Assembly: GCA_958430865.1 (NCBI GenBank)
Contig: CAUDNR010004291.1
Coordinates: 1-56,479 of the forward strand
Length of the DNA: 56,479 nt
Direction of reading: 5' to 3'
Source: Entrophospora sp. SA101
Taxonomy: Eukaryota; Glomeromycota; Glomeromycetes; Entrophosporales; Entrophosporaceae
Positions 1 through 11,043 of the stretch are shown piece by piece. Under the pieces are notes generated by a model that had not been told where the DNA came from, did not search any database, and saw nothing but the letters and a program-made list of their open reading frames with translations. Position 1 is the stretch's first letter. Every line of letters begins with the position of its first letter. Position numbers and translations under genes: made by a program.

Positions 1-111
1 AATTTTCTCTAAACTTCATAAAAATTTTAGGATATGTAGAATTTTTCATTGTGAACAACTTTATTTAATATAAAAAGATCGATTTACTTAATAAAAACTT
101 AGCAAAAATAA

Positions 112-366
112 TGTTTCATTGTACCGCCATTACTTTCGCCGGGGACTGTACCAGAAAAAATAACCAGTTGTGCACTTGAACCAATAATATTTATTTACAA
201 CGAATTTTGTAAGAATGGTGTTCCATTTGAATTGACACATTTGAACTTATTAAAGAAATCAAATAATTTTGCAACTTTGTCACCATTCTTTGAAGATTTT
301 TTACCACAAGTTTTTAATATTAACCCAACTTTTGATTATTGTGATGACAATAATAATATCAACTAA
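112..366 (+). pseudogene. Unrecognised coding remnant, 5' truncated
   Basis: An 84-codon open frame runs from just after a stop at 109-111 to a TAA at 364-366, with no convincing start codon. The composition is protein-like: a hydrophobic middle around IIFIYNEFCK, then LSPFFEDFLP. Nothing upstream or downstream extends it in frame. I do not recognise the family; it may be the last exon of a gene that starts left of the window, or a relic. Confidence 0.3.
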
Positions 367-1040
367 AATTACAAAAGCAACTTCTCTTTCAACATCTTGG
401 TAATCATGAAAAGAAAATTGAAATCGAAGAAAGAACAAAATTCTGGTTTATTGAATTGGAAAAGATCCATTATCAAATTAACACACAATTCAATACCACA
501 CATAACAATGATCAGTTTACTATGAATTTCAAAATTTGTATGGAAAGGTTTTGGGATAGAATTGTGTTTGAAATTGATTATATTAACCAATTTTTCAGTC
601 TAAGAAAAGAAAAAATCAAGAATAATTGTTGCTTTAAAAAGATTGAATCGTGGTCATTTGGGACGCATTTATATTAACCATTGATTGCAAACAAAAAATG
701 CAAGTCCAAATATATGCTGAATGTCAATTTTATTTTTTATGTTTTATATTATCAAAAGATTATATCCTATAATAATCTCAACAAAAGGGCATTGAATATT
801 GTAAATTAAATCCGAAACATTACATTTTAAGTTTTCTTGTGTAAAAAGCTTAATTTTATGTAACGAAAAAAAACACAATACTGTATATAAACCGTACGAC
901 CGGATATATTTTTATTTTGTTGGTTAACTGAAACACTCAAACTCCTGGATTTTATTTTAATATTAATAATATTAATATTGTTTAATTAAAAGTATTGTTG
1001 GAAATAATTACTATTATTATTTGAAAACAATATTAATTCT
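367..1040. other. Intergenic, AT-rich
   Basis: I see no supported gene. Two overlapping 73-codon frames on opposite strands (369-590 and 456-677) lack recognisable motifs. The right end leads into the promoter of the small CaaX gene. Confidence 0.5.
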
Positions 1041-1048
1041 AGAAAATT

Positions 1049-1182
1049 TCTTTATAAATATTCGTTCATTTCACCCAAATTGAATTTTTCCCAACAACAA
1101 AAAACAATAATAAAAAAGAAATCCAAAAAACTTCAAATCCAAAAAAAAAAATAACCAAATTTTTAAAACAAAAACTTCAAAA
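1049..1182 (+). promoter_or_regulatory. TATA box and A/C-rich leader of the CaaX gene
   Basis: A TATA-like element TTTATAAATA lies near 1050, about 130 bases before the ATG. It is followed by a pyrimidine-rich stretch and then a leader almost free of G and T, made of CAA/AAC runs. Such A/C-rich unstructured leaders are typical in front of expressed fungal genes. The start context is AAAATG. Confidence 0.5.
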
Positions 1183-1293
1183 ATGAAATCAACCACAGTT
1201 ATCGCTCAAACTCTTATCAATACTATTTCATCTTCAACAAATAATGCAACTGAAAAGCCTGAAAATGCTACAAATTACTGCAGTATTATGTAA
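1183..1293 (+). CDS. Small CaaX-box peptide, candidate lipopeptide pheromone precursor
   Basis: This intron-free 36-residue reading frame begins MKSTTVIAQT and ends TNYCSIM followed by TAA. The last four residues, CSIM, form a CaaX box, the same tetrapeptide as in prelamin A, and Met at the last place favours farnesyltransferase. The rest is polar, rich in Ser, Thr and Asn, with no membrane segment, so it has the layout of fungal a-factor-type precursors: a short hydrophilic leader, a short mature part, then a C-terminal Cys that is farnesylated, proteolysed and methylated. A TATA box and an A/C-rich leader precede it. It is too short for a G-protein gamma subunit. No homology can be shown here, and a frame this short can arise by chance; the promoter context and exact CaaX ending are the evidence. 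Confidence 0.55.
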   Translation: MKSTTVIAQTLINTISSSTNNATEKPENATNYCSIM

Positions 1294-2450
1294 ATTGTAA
1301 AAAGAAAAACTTGAAGAAAAAGAATTCACTAATCGGAGAAATGAATTATCAAAATTTTCGAAATTTTCTAATTTAATAATTTTTTTTTTGTACTTTCTTA
1401 ATATTTAATTTAATATGTATTTTTATTTTATATTTACTGTATATTTATACAATATTAATAATAATAAATCTAAAAAGTAATTTGTACAGTGTATATTAAT
1501 GTGGGCTTTTAATAAAAACGCATGAAACTCCGAAAAACCAATTTTGACCACTATTTAGGTAGAATCATACGCATTTTGTGTGGTGAAGTCTCTTCTTAAA
1601 ATATATATCTTTTTTTAAAATACCATAAAGTTTCATAGTACCCATTAAAAAGCCCTTGTATTATCAGCAAATTTAAAATGCTCCAGACATCACCATGAGG
1701 ATTTCGTGATGTTATAAACGATAATTCATCTGAACTCTCTAATACACAAGGTTCATTACCTGAAATATTATCGTTACATGACATATAGGGTGCAGAAAAT
1801 AGAAAAGGGCCTAATTCTAGAAATCACGGTTTTGAGAACAATTATAATAAGTGAATATAGTTAGTTTCCAAGCTAGAATTAATTCTTTGTGACAATTGCA
1901 TATTTTTCGGATGTGGGTGCTTTTCTATTTTCATATATAATCTGTTTTGATCTCCGACCTGTTCTCAGGCTTATATACATATGTCAACGATTTATTTATT
2001 TCCCTGTAAAAAATTTACTCCGTGATTATCCACAGTGTTTTTCTGTTTACATTAATAATAATCCAGATGGGATAATTCACCCAGACTGGGATATTAATTA
2101 ATTAAACATGTACAGTATATAAGGAACAAGAATTCGCTGTACTTTAAAAGTAACTTTGTAATAAGTTAGCTTAATATTGTGTTTACGTGTAATTGATACA
2201 CTTGGATTCTCCGAAATTTTGCTGTAGTATACTATTTGATTTAATTTGAATGTACTTATACAAAGGATACATTTATTATTTATCAAAAAAAGAAATTTAA
2301 AGTATATAATTTTGGACTGAATCAAAAAAAAATATTTGCAACACTTTATACATTTTGATAATATTATTTTTGAATGAATTCTTTTAAAACAATGTCGTTT
2401 AAATTAAAAAGCTATTTGTTTGTTTTGTTTTTTTGATTTTAATATTAATG
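1294..2450. other. Intergenic
   Basis: This holds the presumed 3' UTR of the CaaX gene, then AT-rich sequence without a supported gene. Open frames at 1596-1784, 1889-2101 and 2098-2325 show no recognisable motif. Confidence 0.5.
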
Positions 2451-2454
2451 CGTG

Positions 2455-3130
2455 GTTTTATTCGTAAAATACGAATAATACAAATTTTGCTTTATTCGCT
2501 TTACACGAATTATTTTTTATTTGTTTTATTCGAATAAACCTTATTTAAATAGAAACTACTCAAGGTTATAATATTATTTTAGTATAAAGAGCTTTAGAAG
2601 TATTAACCAAAACAACTTAATTATAATATAAAAGAGCTTTTGGTTTATTAAATTAAGCCAATAATCAACTAAAAAATAGGATTAATTTTAGAAGAATATC
2701 TGATAAATATTGGTGCTTTCAATATTTTACTAATAGGCTTTTAGACCATATGATAAAAATACTAAAAATATTATTAACTTATCAGTATGCTAATACCCAA
2801 TTTGGAATCATTCAACAAGCAAAAGAGAACCAATAGATTATATATAAAGCAAATATGACTTTGCTATTTAATCATTTCCTTGTATGTGAATGCCTCCATC
2901 CATTAAATATCCATGATGGTCATGATTATTATTGACATAACAAACAATTGCATCACCCATGTAGTAATGATACAAGGCCATGCATAAATCCATGCATAAA
3001 TGAAACTTTTAATAATGCATGTCTACCCAGACCTCTGGGGCTCACAAAATAAATTATTTTTCCTAATTATCATAAATCTGATGTTGATCACAGGTGTCAG
3101 ATTTAATTAAAATTTCCTGTCACTAACAAG
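2455..3130 (+). repeat. Dispersed repeat R1, copy 1
   Basis: This stretch aligns in the same orientation with 37490-38435. Shared pieces include TTATTCGAA-type microsatellite sequence at the left end, then TTATTAAATTAAGCCAATAA, and near the right end CTGATGTTGATCACAGGTGT. The copies differ by many substitutions and by indels, so the duplication is old. The left-end microsatellite motif also occurs inverted near 23270-23370. No coding capacity is visible; it is probably an unclassified transposable element. Confidence 0.65.
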
Positions 3131-3136
3131 CAAGCG

Positions 3137-3764
3137 TTGTGCTTTCACACGTCCATAACTGTTGAATTTTTTCCACAGGTGAAACAATTGAACAAGTTGG
3201 AAGGCTTTGGACAAAACTTTCCCTCATCTTCTCTCAGACTAGGCTTATCTGTTACCATATTGGCATTGATCATTGATGAGAGTTGGCGCTTGTGTGATAC
3301 ATGTTTTATGTTATATCCCTCTAGAATAAAGTCAATTTCTGCAACTGGTTCAAAATTCTCCAACTCAGAAGGCTGCAACCCAGGTTGCTGTTTTGGGATC
3401 CTCATTGCTTTGATGGATCTGGATGTTTATGCGCATCTATCTAATATTACAACTCTTCAAAATGCTGCAACCTCTAGAGTTGTGACATGGTCACAGAGTC
3501 ATCCTTATCCTAGAGGTAGGATTGTTGCAAGTGACTTTTTGGCAAACATGGCAGCAGCCTTCTCTGGTCTGGTGCTGTGAGAAAAGATTTAGTGAAAATG
3601 TTTTGACGTTGATGCAGTCTTGCTAAACTACAGGGCCATGCGCCAAACCCCTGGAATTCAGTTGCATAATTATATAATAGGACGGAGCAGGTCAGATTAG
3701 CCTTTGTACAGGAGGAACATGTGAGAATGACTGTATGATGTTCAAGATAGCGTGAGTGCTTCAA
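3137..3764 (-). pseudogene. Decayed coding region beside repeat R1
   Basis: This block is richer in GC than its surroundings. Read on the minus strand it gives protein-like pieces separated by stops, including KAAAMFAKKSLATILPLG, DHVTTLEVAAF and MRIPKQQPGLQPSELENFEP. A Cys-containing segment FNCFTCGKNS follows near 3180. The pieces lie mostly in one frame with several stops, as expected for an old transposon-borne gene. Family not recognised. A 147-codon frame on the plus strand (3137-3580) is probably the antisense shadow. Confidence 0.35.
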
Positions 3765-4147
3765 TCAAACATAACTTATTAAAATGTTTCTTTTTCAATG
3801 ATATACTGCCTTGACATCTTGTAATTAATTATAATATAATAATATTAATATTAATAAGATTACGAAAAGCAAAAGCGAAATACCAATTGTCATCAAGAAT
3901 CTTATTATTACCCAGCAAGATCTGCTCGCGTTTTGATTTCAATAACTAAAAAAAAAGTGACTCTAGTTAGTTATTAATACATATTCAGAACCAAGCCATA
4001 TCATACCAAACAACATCACTCACATCACTCACATTTTGTCACCTTGGACTCTGTTGAAAAATAAATTGTTTCCAAAAAAAAAATTTAAAATCTTTAACAT
4101 TTTTGTTTTACGTGTTTTTCTTTTTTTTAAAAAATTTAAAACAAAAA

Positions 4148-5116
4148 ATGTCAAAATCTAGTACAAGAAAACGAACTCAAAAAGTTGACAGGGGAGCTGG
4201 ACGTGGGTAAGTGTTTATCATAAGAATGGTGGCTGTCGCCACTTGCCGTCACTCTAGTTAAATAATTAAGTTGTGTACTTGTCAATGAATTAGCAAAAAA
4301 TTTAATTTTTTGTCTTTGATTGGCATCAATAAAAAAAGGAAAAGAAACGTGGTGGAAGGAGATGTTGAAATAAAAGTTGGAGGTGAAGAAGGGGATGTGA
4401 AAACCTTTAAAGCCCATTCTAAAATTTTAAAAGTAGAATCACCATATTTTAAAGCTGCTTTATCTAATGATTGGGTAAAAAAATCAGAAAATGGCATGAT
4501 TTTATTTGAAAAAAAAAAAAATTTCACCAAAAATATTTGAAGCTATTTTAATGTAAGAATTATTTAATCTAATATAAATATAATTTTAATTGGTTTGGCT
4601 TGGTATTTAATATTTATTTATTTTTATTTTTAAAAGATATATCTACTATGGGATTCCTAATCTAATCTAGATAATTTGAATCCAGATGAAATTCTTAAGC
4701 TTATTGAAGCATGTGATGAATTAAATGTTGATGGCTTACTTGAAGATTCACAAAACCATTTGATTATTAAAAAAAAAGAATGGTTACAACAAAATTTAAT
4801 TCACATTTATCAAATTTCATTAAATCACCCAACACTCAATTTACTTGATGATTATTTTGACAAGATAATTTTATATAATTTAGGTTTGTTTTTAAAATTT
4901 GTAGGTTTTAAAAATGTTGAAAGTCCTACATTTATGTCTATAATAGAAAGAGATGGTTTAGAATTAAAAGAAATTGAAATTTGGGTTATTGTTGTCCAAT
5001 GGGGAATAAGTCAAAATAAAGAATTGGAAAAAAACATTGTTAAATGGAAGAAGGAGGATTTTATCATGTTGAAAAATATATTGGAGGATATATCCGCGAA
5101 TTGGAGATCAGCATAG
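4148..5116 (+). pseudogene. BTB-BACK gene with basic N-terminal exon, frameshifted
   Basis: Exon 1 (4148-4206) encodes a basic start, MSKSSTRKRTQK. An 87-bp intron (4207-4293, GTAAGT...TAG) joins it in phase to a second exon with another basic cluster (KKRKRN), then a BTB domain (DVEIKVG, KTFKAHSKIL, SPYFKAALS). The BTB frame breaks in a run of 13 A (4509-4521); the shifted frame continues ISPKIFEAIL to a donor at 4553. After the acceptor, YIYYG is followed by a second frameshift near 4665, then a BACK-like part (DEILKLIEACDELNVDGLLE to 5116). No TLDc or other C-terminal domain follows. BTB-BACK proteins usually act as Cul3 substrate adaptors. The basic leader, a possible nuclear signal, is unusual for these genes. 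Either decayed or hit by homopolymer sequencing errors. Confidence 0.7.
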
Positions 5117-5176
5117 AAGTATTTCGGAGAAATGACATAGTCTTGTGAAACAGCATTAATATTCGAAATCAGTAGT

Positions 5177-6443
5177 CTACGCTTTCACCATTATTATTTG
5201 GATTGATTTTTGATAAGCTTTCCAGCATTTGAGATAATAGATTTTTGTATAATCCTCACTATCCCATATACCTTCTACATTAAATCCCATATTTTCTTTT
5301 ATATGATCTTTATTACATATGGGGCATATCTCTGAACAAGTAAAGTAATCGCCAGATTCATTACTATATTTCAAAGATAAAACGGGGAACCGCTCCAATG
5401 CCATTTTGATAACATGTTTTTGTTTCTCTTTTGGATCATTGGGTAAAATAGAGATTTATTGTCAGAGGTAGTCACAAGATGGCTAGATGTAGGTATACTT
5501 ACTTCAGCTTCTGGTAATTTCAAGGAAGCAAAGTTTCGAGCTGTTGACCCATCTTCTTGGGATAAATCTATTGTAGAGCGGTCGTTAAGCAATTCTTTGA
5601 ATCATGACCCTTTGGGTCTAAAGGAATTGATTCAGTAGGTATACTTACCTCAATTTTGGGTAAGTCATCTGAATCGTTTTGGTCATCAGTATATTCTATG
5701 TCAGGCTTTTTAGCAAAATGATCAATAATAGTCTGAATCTGTAAATTAGTAAACCTTGAAATAGTATCTGCGCTATAGGTTTTGATATGTTGAATTTTAT
5801 TTATTCCAATTTTTTCAAATAAATTGTAAATTTTTAAAGCCTTTTGTGTTTGTTTACATAAATTTCCATGCTTGATACCAGGAACTTGCTTGATAATAAA
5901 ATCATATACTCGACCCTTCACTTTCTTCTCCCCAATTTCATCATTGATCATAAAATCTTTAACCATGCCTTTGAATCTTTTAGCATACAAACACCAACAT
6001 GATATTTCACTTTGATTAGCTTCGATTGCATCTTTTTCCGCAACACATGCATTTTGATATAGACAGATAATATCCTGGGTCTCAAAGTCTCGGGTTATTT
6101 CAGAATTATCACAATTTGGACGAACATTGTTCGCTGAAATTTCAGAATTATCACAATTTAGATCTTTGATAGATGATGATATTTCTTGTATTAAACCTTG
6201 CTCACGCTAAATATTAGGAGTACTATTCTCAGGAGTTGAGAGTAATTCTTGATCTCGAAGTTTCTTCTCCCTAATTCTCAGAATTATCTCTTTACTAACC
6301 TGTTCCTCATATATTGAATCTACGAATTCGTCCATTTCCTTGTCTTCCAATGACTTACTCTCTGTGCAGACAGGTGATGCGGGATATTGGGATAAAAGCT
6401 CCTGATTTGATTCGATATAATTTATTCGAATATTATCATTCAT
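5177..6443 (-). pseudogene. Lineage-specific multicopy protein, broken
   Basis: The minus-strand frame starts near 6443 (MNDNIRINYIESNQELL), meets an in-frame TAG at 6207-6209 after TPNI, and continues in the same frame (REQGLIQEISSSIKDLNC) through YQNACVAEKDAIEANQSEIS and VKGRVYDFIIKQVPG to about 5568. Two frameshifts follow (near 5570-5590 and 5380-5400). The end carries a zinc-knuckle-like CPICNKDH with a later Cys in YYLKC. I recognise this layout from the abundant uncharacterised proteins of Rhizophagus; its function is unknown. An ATTAGT microsatellite (6443-6465) sits just upstream of the start. Confidence 0.65.
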
Positions 6444-6469
6444 TAGTATTAGTATTAGTATTAGTTATA

Positions 6470-7880
6470 TTTATTGTTTAGATTTAATTAATTTATTAAT
6501 GAATTATGCAACAGCAAATTGTATTACTTTTTTATTCGTCATTACGTTATCATCATTGTTATCAATAATAATGATATTAGTGATGGTGACTGAAACTACC
6601 TTACTTAATGGGCCGAAATTGCCGAAATTAATTAGCCGAAATTAATTTTAATGGCTGAAATTTATTTGGGCACCTTCTAATTCATATGTTCAAGTCAGGT
6701 GACTGGCTTGCAAAACATTAATCCCGTTTGCTGAGCTGAAACCAATTTCTACAACTCTTGCAGTATGAACAAATACCTTCTGCTATTAAAATGCTTTTCA
6801 ATAAAAGATAGTAAATGGGTTTATAGTATTAGTATATACCCTAAACTATTTAATTTACCATCTGCTTTCACTAATGGCTCAAACCCTTTCCCGAAAAACT
6901 GCCCCACATCATCTACTTCCAAATTTTACAGCCGAAGTCATGTTTTCAATATTAAATTTAGTACCAGAAGTTCTCCAAATGTGACTTGGTTCATCATTAT
7001 ATATTGTGAATCTATATACTTTTGTCACTCTAAACAACTGACCTCCATTTTCTTCTCTTTAATTTTTGTTACTTAAAAGTGGCTTTGCCGCAAGAACATG
7101 AGAAAAACAATTTATTCATGTAAAGCTCTTCTAATAGTCCTGGTTGAAACATTGATACTTGTTTTTTTTTTATTAATTTTATTTTTATTTGTTCGGCAGT
7201 TTTCGATTATTTTGATTGTTGATTAATTATGATAGCCACTTCGATTAGTGATAAGATCTTTTTCATCAAGACACAAAATAATTCTAATTATCCGTAATTG
7301 GGCACATCATTTTGGGTTTAATGTTTTCAAAAATTCTATAACACTACAATTTTTGAAAGTTGTATGACCATTTTGATAATGATAATGATTTCGCCAAAAT
7401 TTTTTGTGTAAGTCATTTAACCAAATTTGTTTTTTTTACAATGATCATTAATTGCTTCAAAATACTAAAACATAAAAATTTTATATAATTTTAAAAAAGT
7501 TATTAATAGACTTTATTGTTTGTGACTCAAGCTTCAAAACTTATCGGCTAGTTTTTCTTAAACTAAAAATTGGCAAAGAAATCTATTATATATGTATATA
7601 TTTGAGGTTTCTTCATGTGCTTCTATTGATATTATTTAATATATAAATAAATTTTCCACTTGCGAAATTTTTTTTTCAAAAAATTTTCTTTATATATTTG
7701 AAAACGATTATTTTTGTATATACTCAATTCAACATCCAAATTTCACAAAAAATTCCTTCCCAAAAAGATATTTAGTTTTAGAAAGTAATTCATTAATTCA
7801 TTAATTCTTAATCCTTCATCTGTTGTGTTTTATTTACATATACACGAACTCATATATATTGTGTTAGTCCAAAGCATATA
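6470..7880. other. Intergenic, no supported gene
   Basis: A short tandem GCCGAAATT motif occurs near 6610-6650. A 103-codon frame at 6765-7076 has no recognisable domain and is flanked by low-complexity AT sequence. Nothing else stands out. Confidence 0.45.
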
Positions 7881-7975
7881 AATACTCAATACTAGTCAAT
7901 TATTCTCCCACAAAATGGATGATGATAAAGATCTTGAAACTTTTTTTTCTCATTTATCCAAAATAAACAAGATTT
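7860..7975 (+). pseudogene. 7-segment membrane gene, copy A: 5' fragment
   Basis: The TATA-like ATATAAATACTC and the leader with ATACTAGTCAAT match the intact copy at 18882. They are followed by an ATG (about 7916) and the first codons MDDDKDLETFF. The gene is cut after about 15 codons, where unrelated repeat sequence (7978-8095, also at 22688-22835) begins. Only promoter and start survive. Confidence 0.7.
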
Positions 7976-7977
7976 GA

Positions 7978-8095
7978 CTGTAAATCCTATGTAGGAAAAA
8001 ACTTTTTAATGTTGGAGAGACTTTAACACTGCTTGCTTGAGAGAATATGCAAAATGATAATATATGACCCAAATAAATGCCATACATAATAGTAA
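7978..8095 (+). repeat. Repeat R2, copy 1
   Basis: This segment, with TCCTATGTAGGAAAAAACTT and GAGAATATGCAAAATGATAA, recurs in the same orientation at 22688-22835. It abuts the truncation point of copy A of the membrane gene, so its insertion probably caused that truncation. Confidence 0.65.
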
Positions 8096-8129
8096 TAATA
8101 AATTGATTCAATATAAATCATAATAAAAT

Positions 8130-8708
8130 TTAGTGTTAAATTCCAGCTTTTTCTAATATTGAATTTATTTTTTGATTAACAATTCCAACTTTTATATCTA
8201 ACAATCCTTGTGATGATAGTTTTATTGATGGAGGCTGGTATGCTGGTCATAATTGCTTTAGAAAATCAATGAAATAGGGAAGCTCAATTATATGTAAAGG
8301 AATATTGCAGCAGACAAATGCCTTGATTAAAGATCTGTTGATTGAATTTTCACATTCTTTTGTTAAAGCTATAATTTCATAGAATGAGGAAATATTAGTT
8401 TGTCCACTAACATTAAGATTTTTTTGTAAATTTGCTTTTGTTTTATTATTTAATTCTTCAAGACAATTTTTTCTAGTTTGAGAATCACAACTTATACAAT
8501 GGTTTGCTAAATGTGCTAATAATTTTTGTGGTTCTCCATGGTTATATTATTTAGCACAATAATTACATCTTGCACTATAATGGCTGTTTGAATTTTTTAC
8601 CTGTATTTTTGAGAAATGTTTCCAAACATCAGAATGAGGTCGTCCTGCTTGAGTTGATCTCATATACTGTGGAAATGGAGAGGGTGTTTCTTGATTATTG
8701 GTGAACAT
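8130..8708 (-). mobile_element. hAT-type transposase N-terminal relic (BED finger)
   Basis: From an ATG at 8708 the minus strand gives one continuous frame broken by only two stops. It reads AGRPHSDVWKHFSKI, then a BED-type zinc finger (CNYC ... HLANHCISC), and later SFYEIIALTKEC, IELPYFIDFLKQL and PPSIKLSSQGLL. This is the usual N-terminal layout of hAT transposases: BED finger, then the linker before the catalytic core. The DDE core and hAT dimerisation region are missing. Confidence 0.75.
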
Positions 8709-8869
8709 AATGACAAAGGTTCCTTATAAGTGAACATAACGTTAAAAAAATAATTTCTGGTTACTATATCAATCTCTTGCCAATTTCACATTTCGTCAAA
8801 TGGGACAAAATTAACAACGGGTTGACGAAATAATTCTCCACCCTACAAAGTATTTCGTCAACCATTCTT

Positions 8870-9205
8870 GTTAGATAAATATCTAGTTCAATTCTTGAAC
8901 AATTTTATCTATTTCAATTCTGAAGGCTCAGTTCCATATATTCTTTTTTTTTGTTGAATTAGGGTTGATCTTATTATATAACTTGGATACAGTATCGGTT
9001 TGATTTTTTTTGAATTTCTCTACATTGGCAAAGTATCCTTGATAAAATTCATTATCTTTGTGTCATTGCAATCTTTTACAATACGCAATATATACTTTTT
9101 ACTATTAGCAAAAATTGTATTTTCATCTATTTTTGAGGATTTTGTTTCCATCATATAATCTATGACACCACAAGATAATAATTGGACTGAAATGATCATT
9201 ATCAA
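8870..9205 (-). pseudogene. Divergent partner gene, copy B, decayed
   Basis: The minus strand aligns with 11044-11430: both contain the segment encoding KPILYPSYI (here altered) and a C-terminal IxxRIELD. Copy B has stops and frameshifts; the longest open piece is 9020-9205. It lies head-to-head with copy B of the membrane gene, as its homologue does with copy C, so the duplicated unit contained both genes. Product not recognised. Confidence 0.5.
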
Positions 9206-9319
9206 TAAATAATTTATTATTTCATTTAAAAAAGAAAAGACGCGGGAATTTTTTTATTATTAATATGATTTTTAATTTGAAATAATAATGATAAGTTTAA
9301 TCTTGATTGGCGGACCACG

Positions 9320-9395
9320 AATTAATATTAATATTAAGGAAACCCGTAAAATATTTTGTTAGGATTCCATTAAGGATTCTGCGGGCGGGGAAGAA
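9320..9395 (+). promoter_or_regulatory. Conserved upstream block, copy B
   Basis: The sequence from ATTAATATTAAGGAA to GGATTCTGCGGG recurs near 11605-11672 and 15765-15830. Each is upstream of a member of the same membrane-protein family. It contains a repeated GGATTCC-ATTAA-GGATTC motif. Conservation may reflect recent duplication rather than regulation. Confidence 0.45.
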
Positions 9396-9605
9396 ACCCT
9401 ATTAATAATAAATTAAAGGAATCCTTAAGCCTAAAACATTACTGATATGAGTCAAAATGAATAATTAAAATTTTTGGGGCGGGTTTGGAATACATATTCC
9501 GATTGACTTATTTGAATTTCACGCATAATAAATCTGTCGTATTTTATACACAAATTCTCGATAATCTATATTGTTTAGTTATAAATATTCAATACTAGTC
9601 ACAAA

Positions 9606-10376
9606 ATGGATAAAAATACAGATCTTGAAAAATTTTTCTCTTTTGTTTTACTATTTGCTGAGGCATGTTTATCTCCCCTGTTCCAAAAAAACTGGATCGT
9701 TATTTGGATAGAGTATTAGATGTAATTTATATTACATATGTATTAATAGTTTTCATATTTGGAGTGATACAAAGTGCCTCCAACCCAGATGATGATGATG
9801 TTAATGAAATGAGACATTCAATTTTTCCAGTAGAAATCGGCCTAATGATTATCATAACACTCATCTTCTCCATTGCAAATATTATATGGAATAGCAAGAT
9901 AATTTGTATCAGCAACTTTTATCTAAACTATATAATTATCCCAGGTCTATTTTGGTTTATACGATTATCGATAGTTTAGACTATAAATACACTGGTGAAT
10001 ATATGCTTGTTATGTACATATTGGAAGCAACCTTCTTCATTTCAATTTTATCTTTTTTCATAAGAAAGATATTAACACTACGAAGAATTATAAACGATAG
10101 AAATGATGTCAAGGAAAATTTCTCATTCAAACAGTGAGTTTAGTTTCAATAACCCTTTTTCTAGTGTTATCATTTGTTGTTATTGTTGATAGTACATTTC
10201 ATTTTGTCTACAACTTGCTTTTATTAACTCTAAGTGGATCTGTTGGAAACATCATTATCAGAAGACTCTTTTTAACGAATGCCAGAATTAACAAAACATC
10301 TTGTATCGACTATTATCTATCAGATGAAAATAGAAATGAAGAAGAAATTGAGATACCAACAGCATTATCTACCTAA
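9606..10376 (+). pseudogene. 7-segment membrane protein, copy B, three frameshifts
   Basis: This copy aligns over its whole length with the intact 297-residue gene at 18882 and starts MDKNTDLEKFFSFVLLF. Three single-base losses break the frame. A run of 8 A is reduced to 7 near 9688 (at FQKKL). GGG becomes GG near 9945 (at IIPGS). One base is missing near 10132 (after KENFSFK). Between them the hydrophobic segments are well kept, and the end (SCIDYYLSDENRNEEEIE) lacks the hexapeptide repeats of the intact copy. TATA-like ATAAATATTC lies about 25 bases upstream of the ATG. Confidence 0.75.
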
Positions 10377-10439
10377 TAAAAAAAAAACAATAAATATATG
10401 TTAATGGTGAAGGCAACAATAAAAATAAATCACAAAACA

Positions 10440-11040
10440 ATATAACACAATTTTTTTACGGACATTTTTTGTTTTTCATTACTAAATATTTATTGTTCAT
10501 GGTACAACTGTACAAAATTCATTTATTTAATTCATATCAAAGAAAAATGTTATTAAATTTGACAATAAATCAATATTACCGTTACCATTACTATAATGAT
10601 CCAACATCCTAAAGCATTGTGCAAATTGTAAATATCATTTTGTGAATGCTCTAGATTAATATTTTTGCTTCTGATGTCCTTCAACTGGTTGTCTTATGAT
10701 TATTCTGCAGTTGAACTACCATAAATAATTCCTTAGTGTGCTTTTGCCACTGAATGATACAAATTGATTATCTGATGACTTTATGATGATTTGTCATATA
10801 ATAAGCATTTGTAACAGCATCAGGTGCTTTGTTTAAATCATTTATAGAAATGTATATTTAGGACAAAAAATAACCAATTCCTCATATACTTGTGAAAACA
10901 TTTATACACACCTTCCTGGAGATAGATCCTGAAATTCTGTATTTCCTAGGACTTTATCAATTAAAAATAAAGAAAATTCAATTATTTTGTAAAAAAATAT
11001 GTTTTAGTTTGATCTGTTTTTAGAATGTAAAGAAATAAAT
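10440..11040. other. 3' flank of copy B, duplicated
   Basis: Parts align with 19810-20100 downstream of the intact copy, for instance ATATCAAAGA, ATTGACAATAAAT and TGATACAAAT(T/C)GATTATCTGATG. This shows the duplicated unit reached beyond the stop codon. No supported gene here. Confidence 0.5.
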
Positions 11041-11043
11041 TAG

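Noticed and set aside
1183..1293. Interpretation of the CaaX frame as a G-protein gamma subunit
   Set aside because: Gamma subunits are about twice as long with a coiled-coil and a conserved core; none is present.
3137..3580. 147-codon plus-strand frame
   Set aside because: The minus strand gives more protein-like pieces over the same bases; the plus frame is probably its antisense shadow within a repeat.
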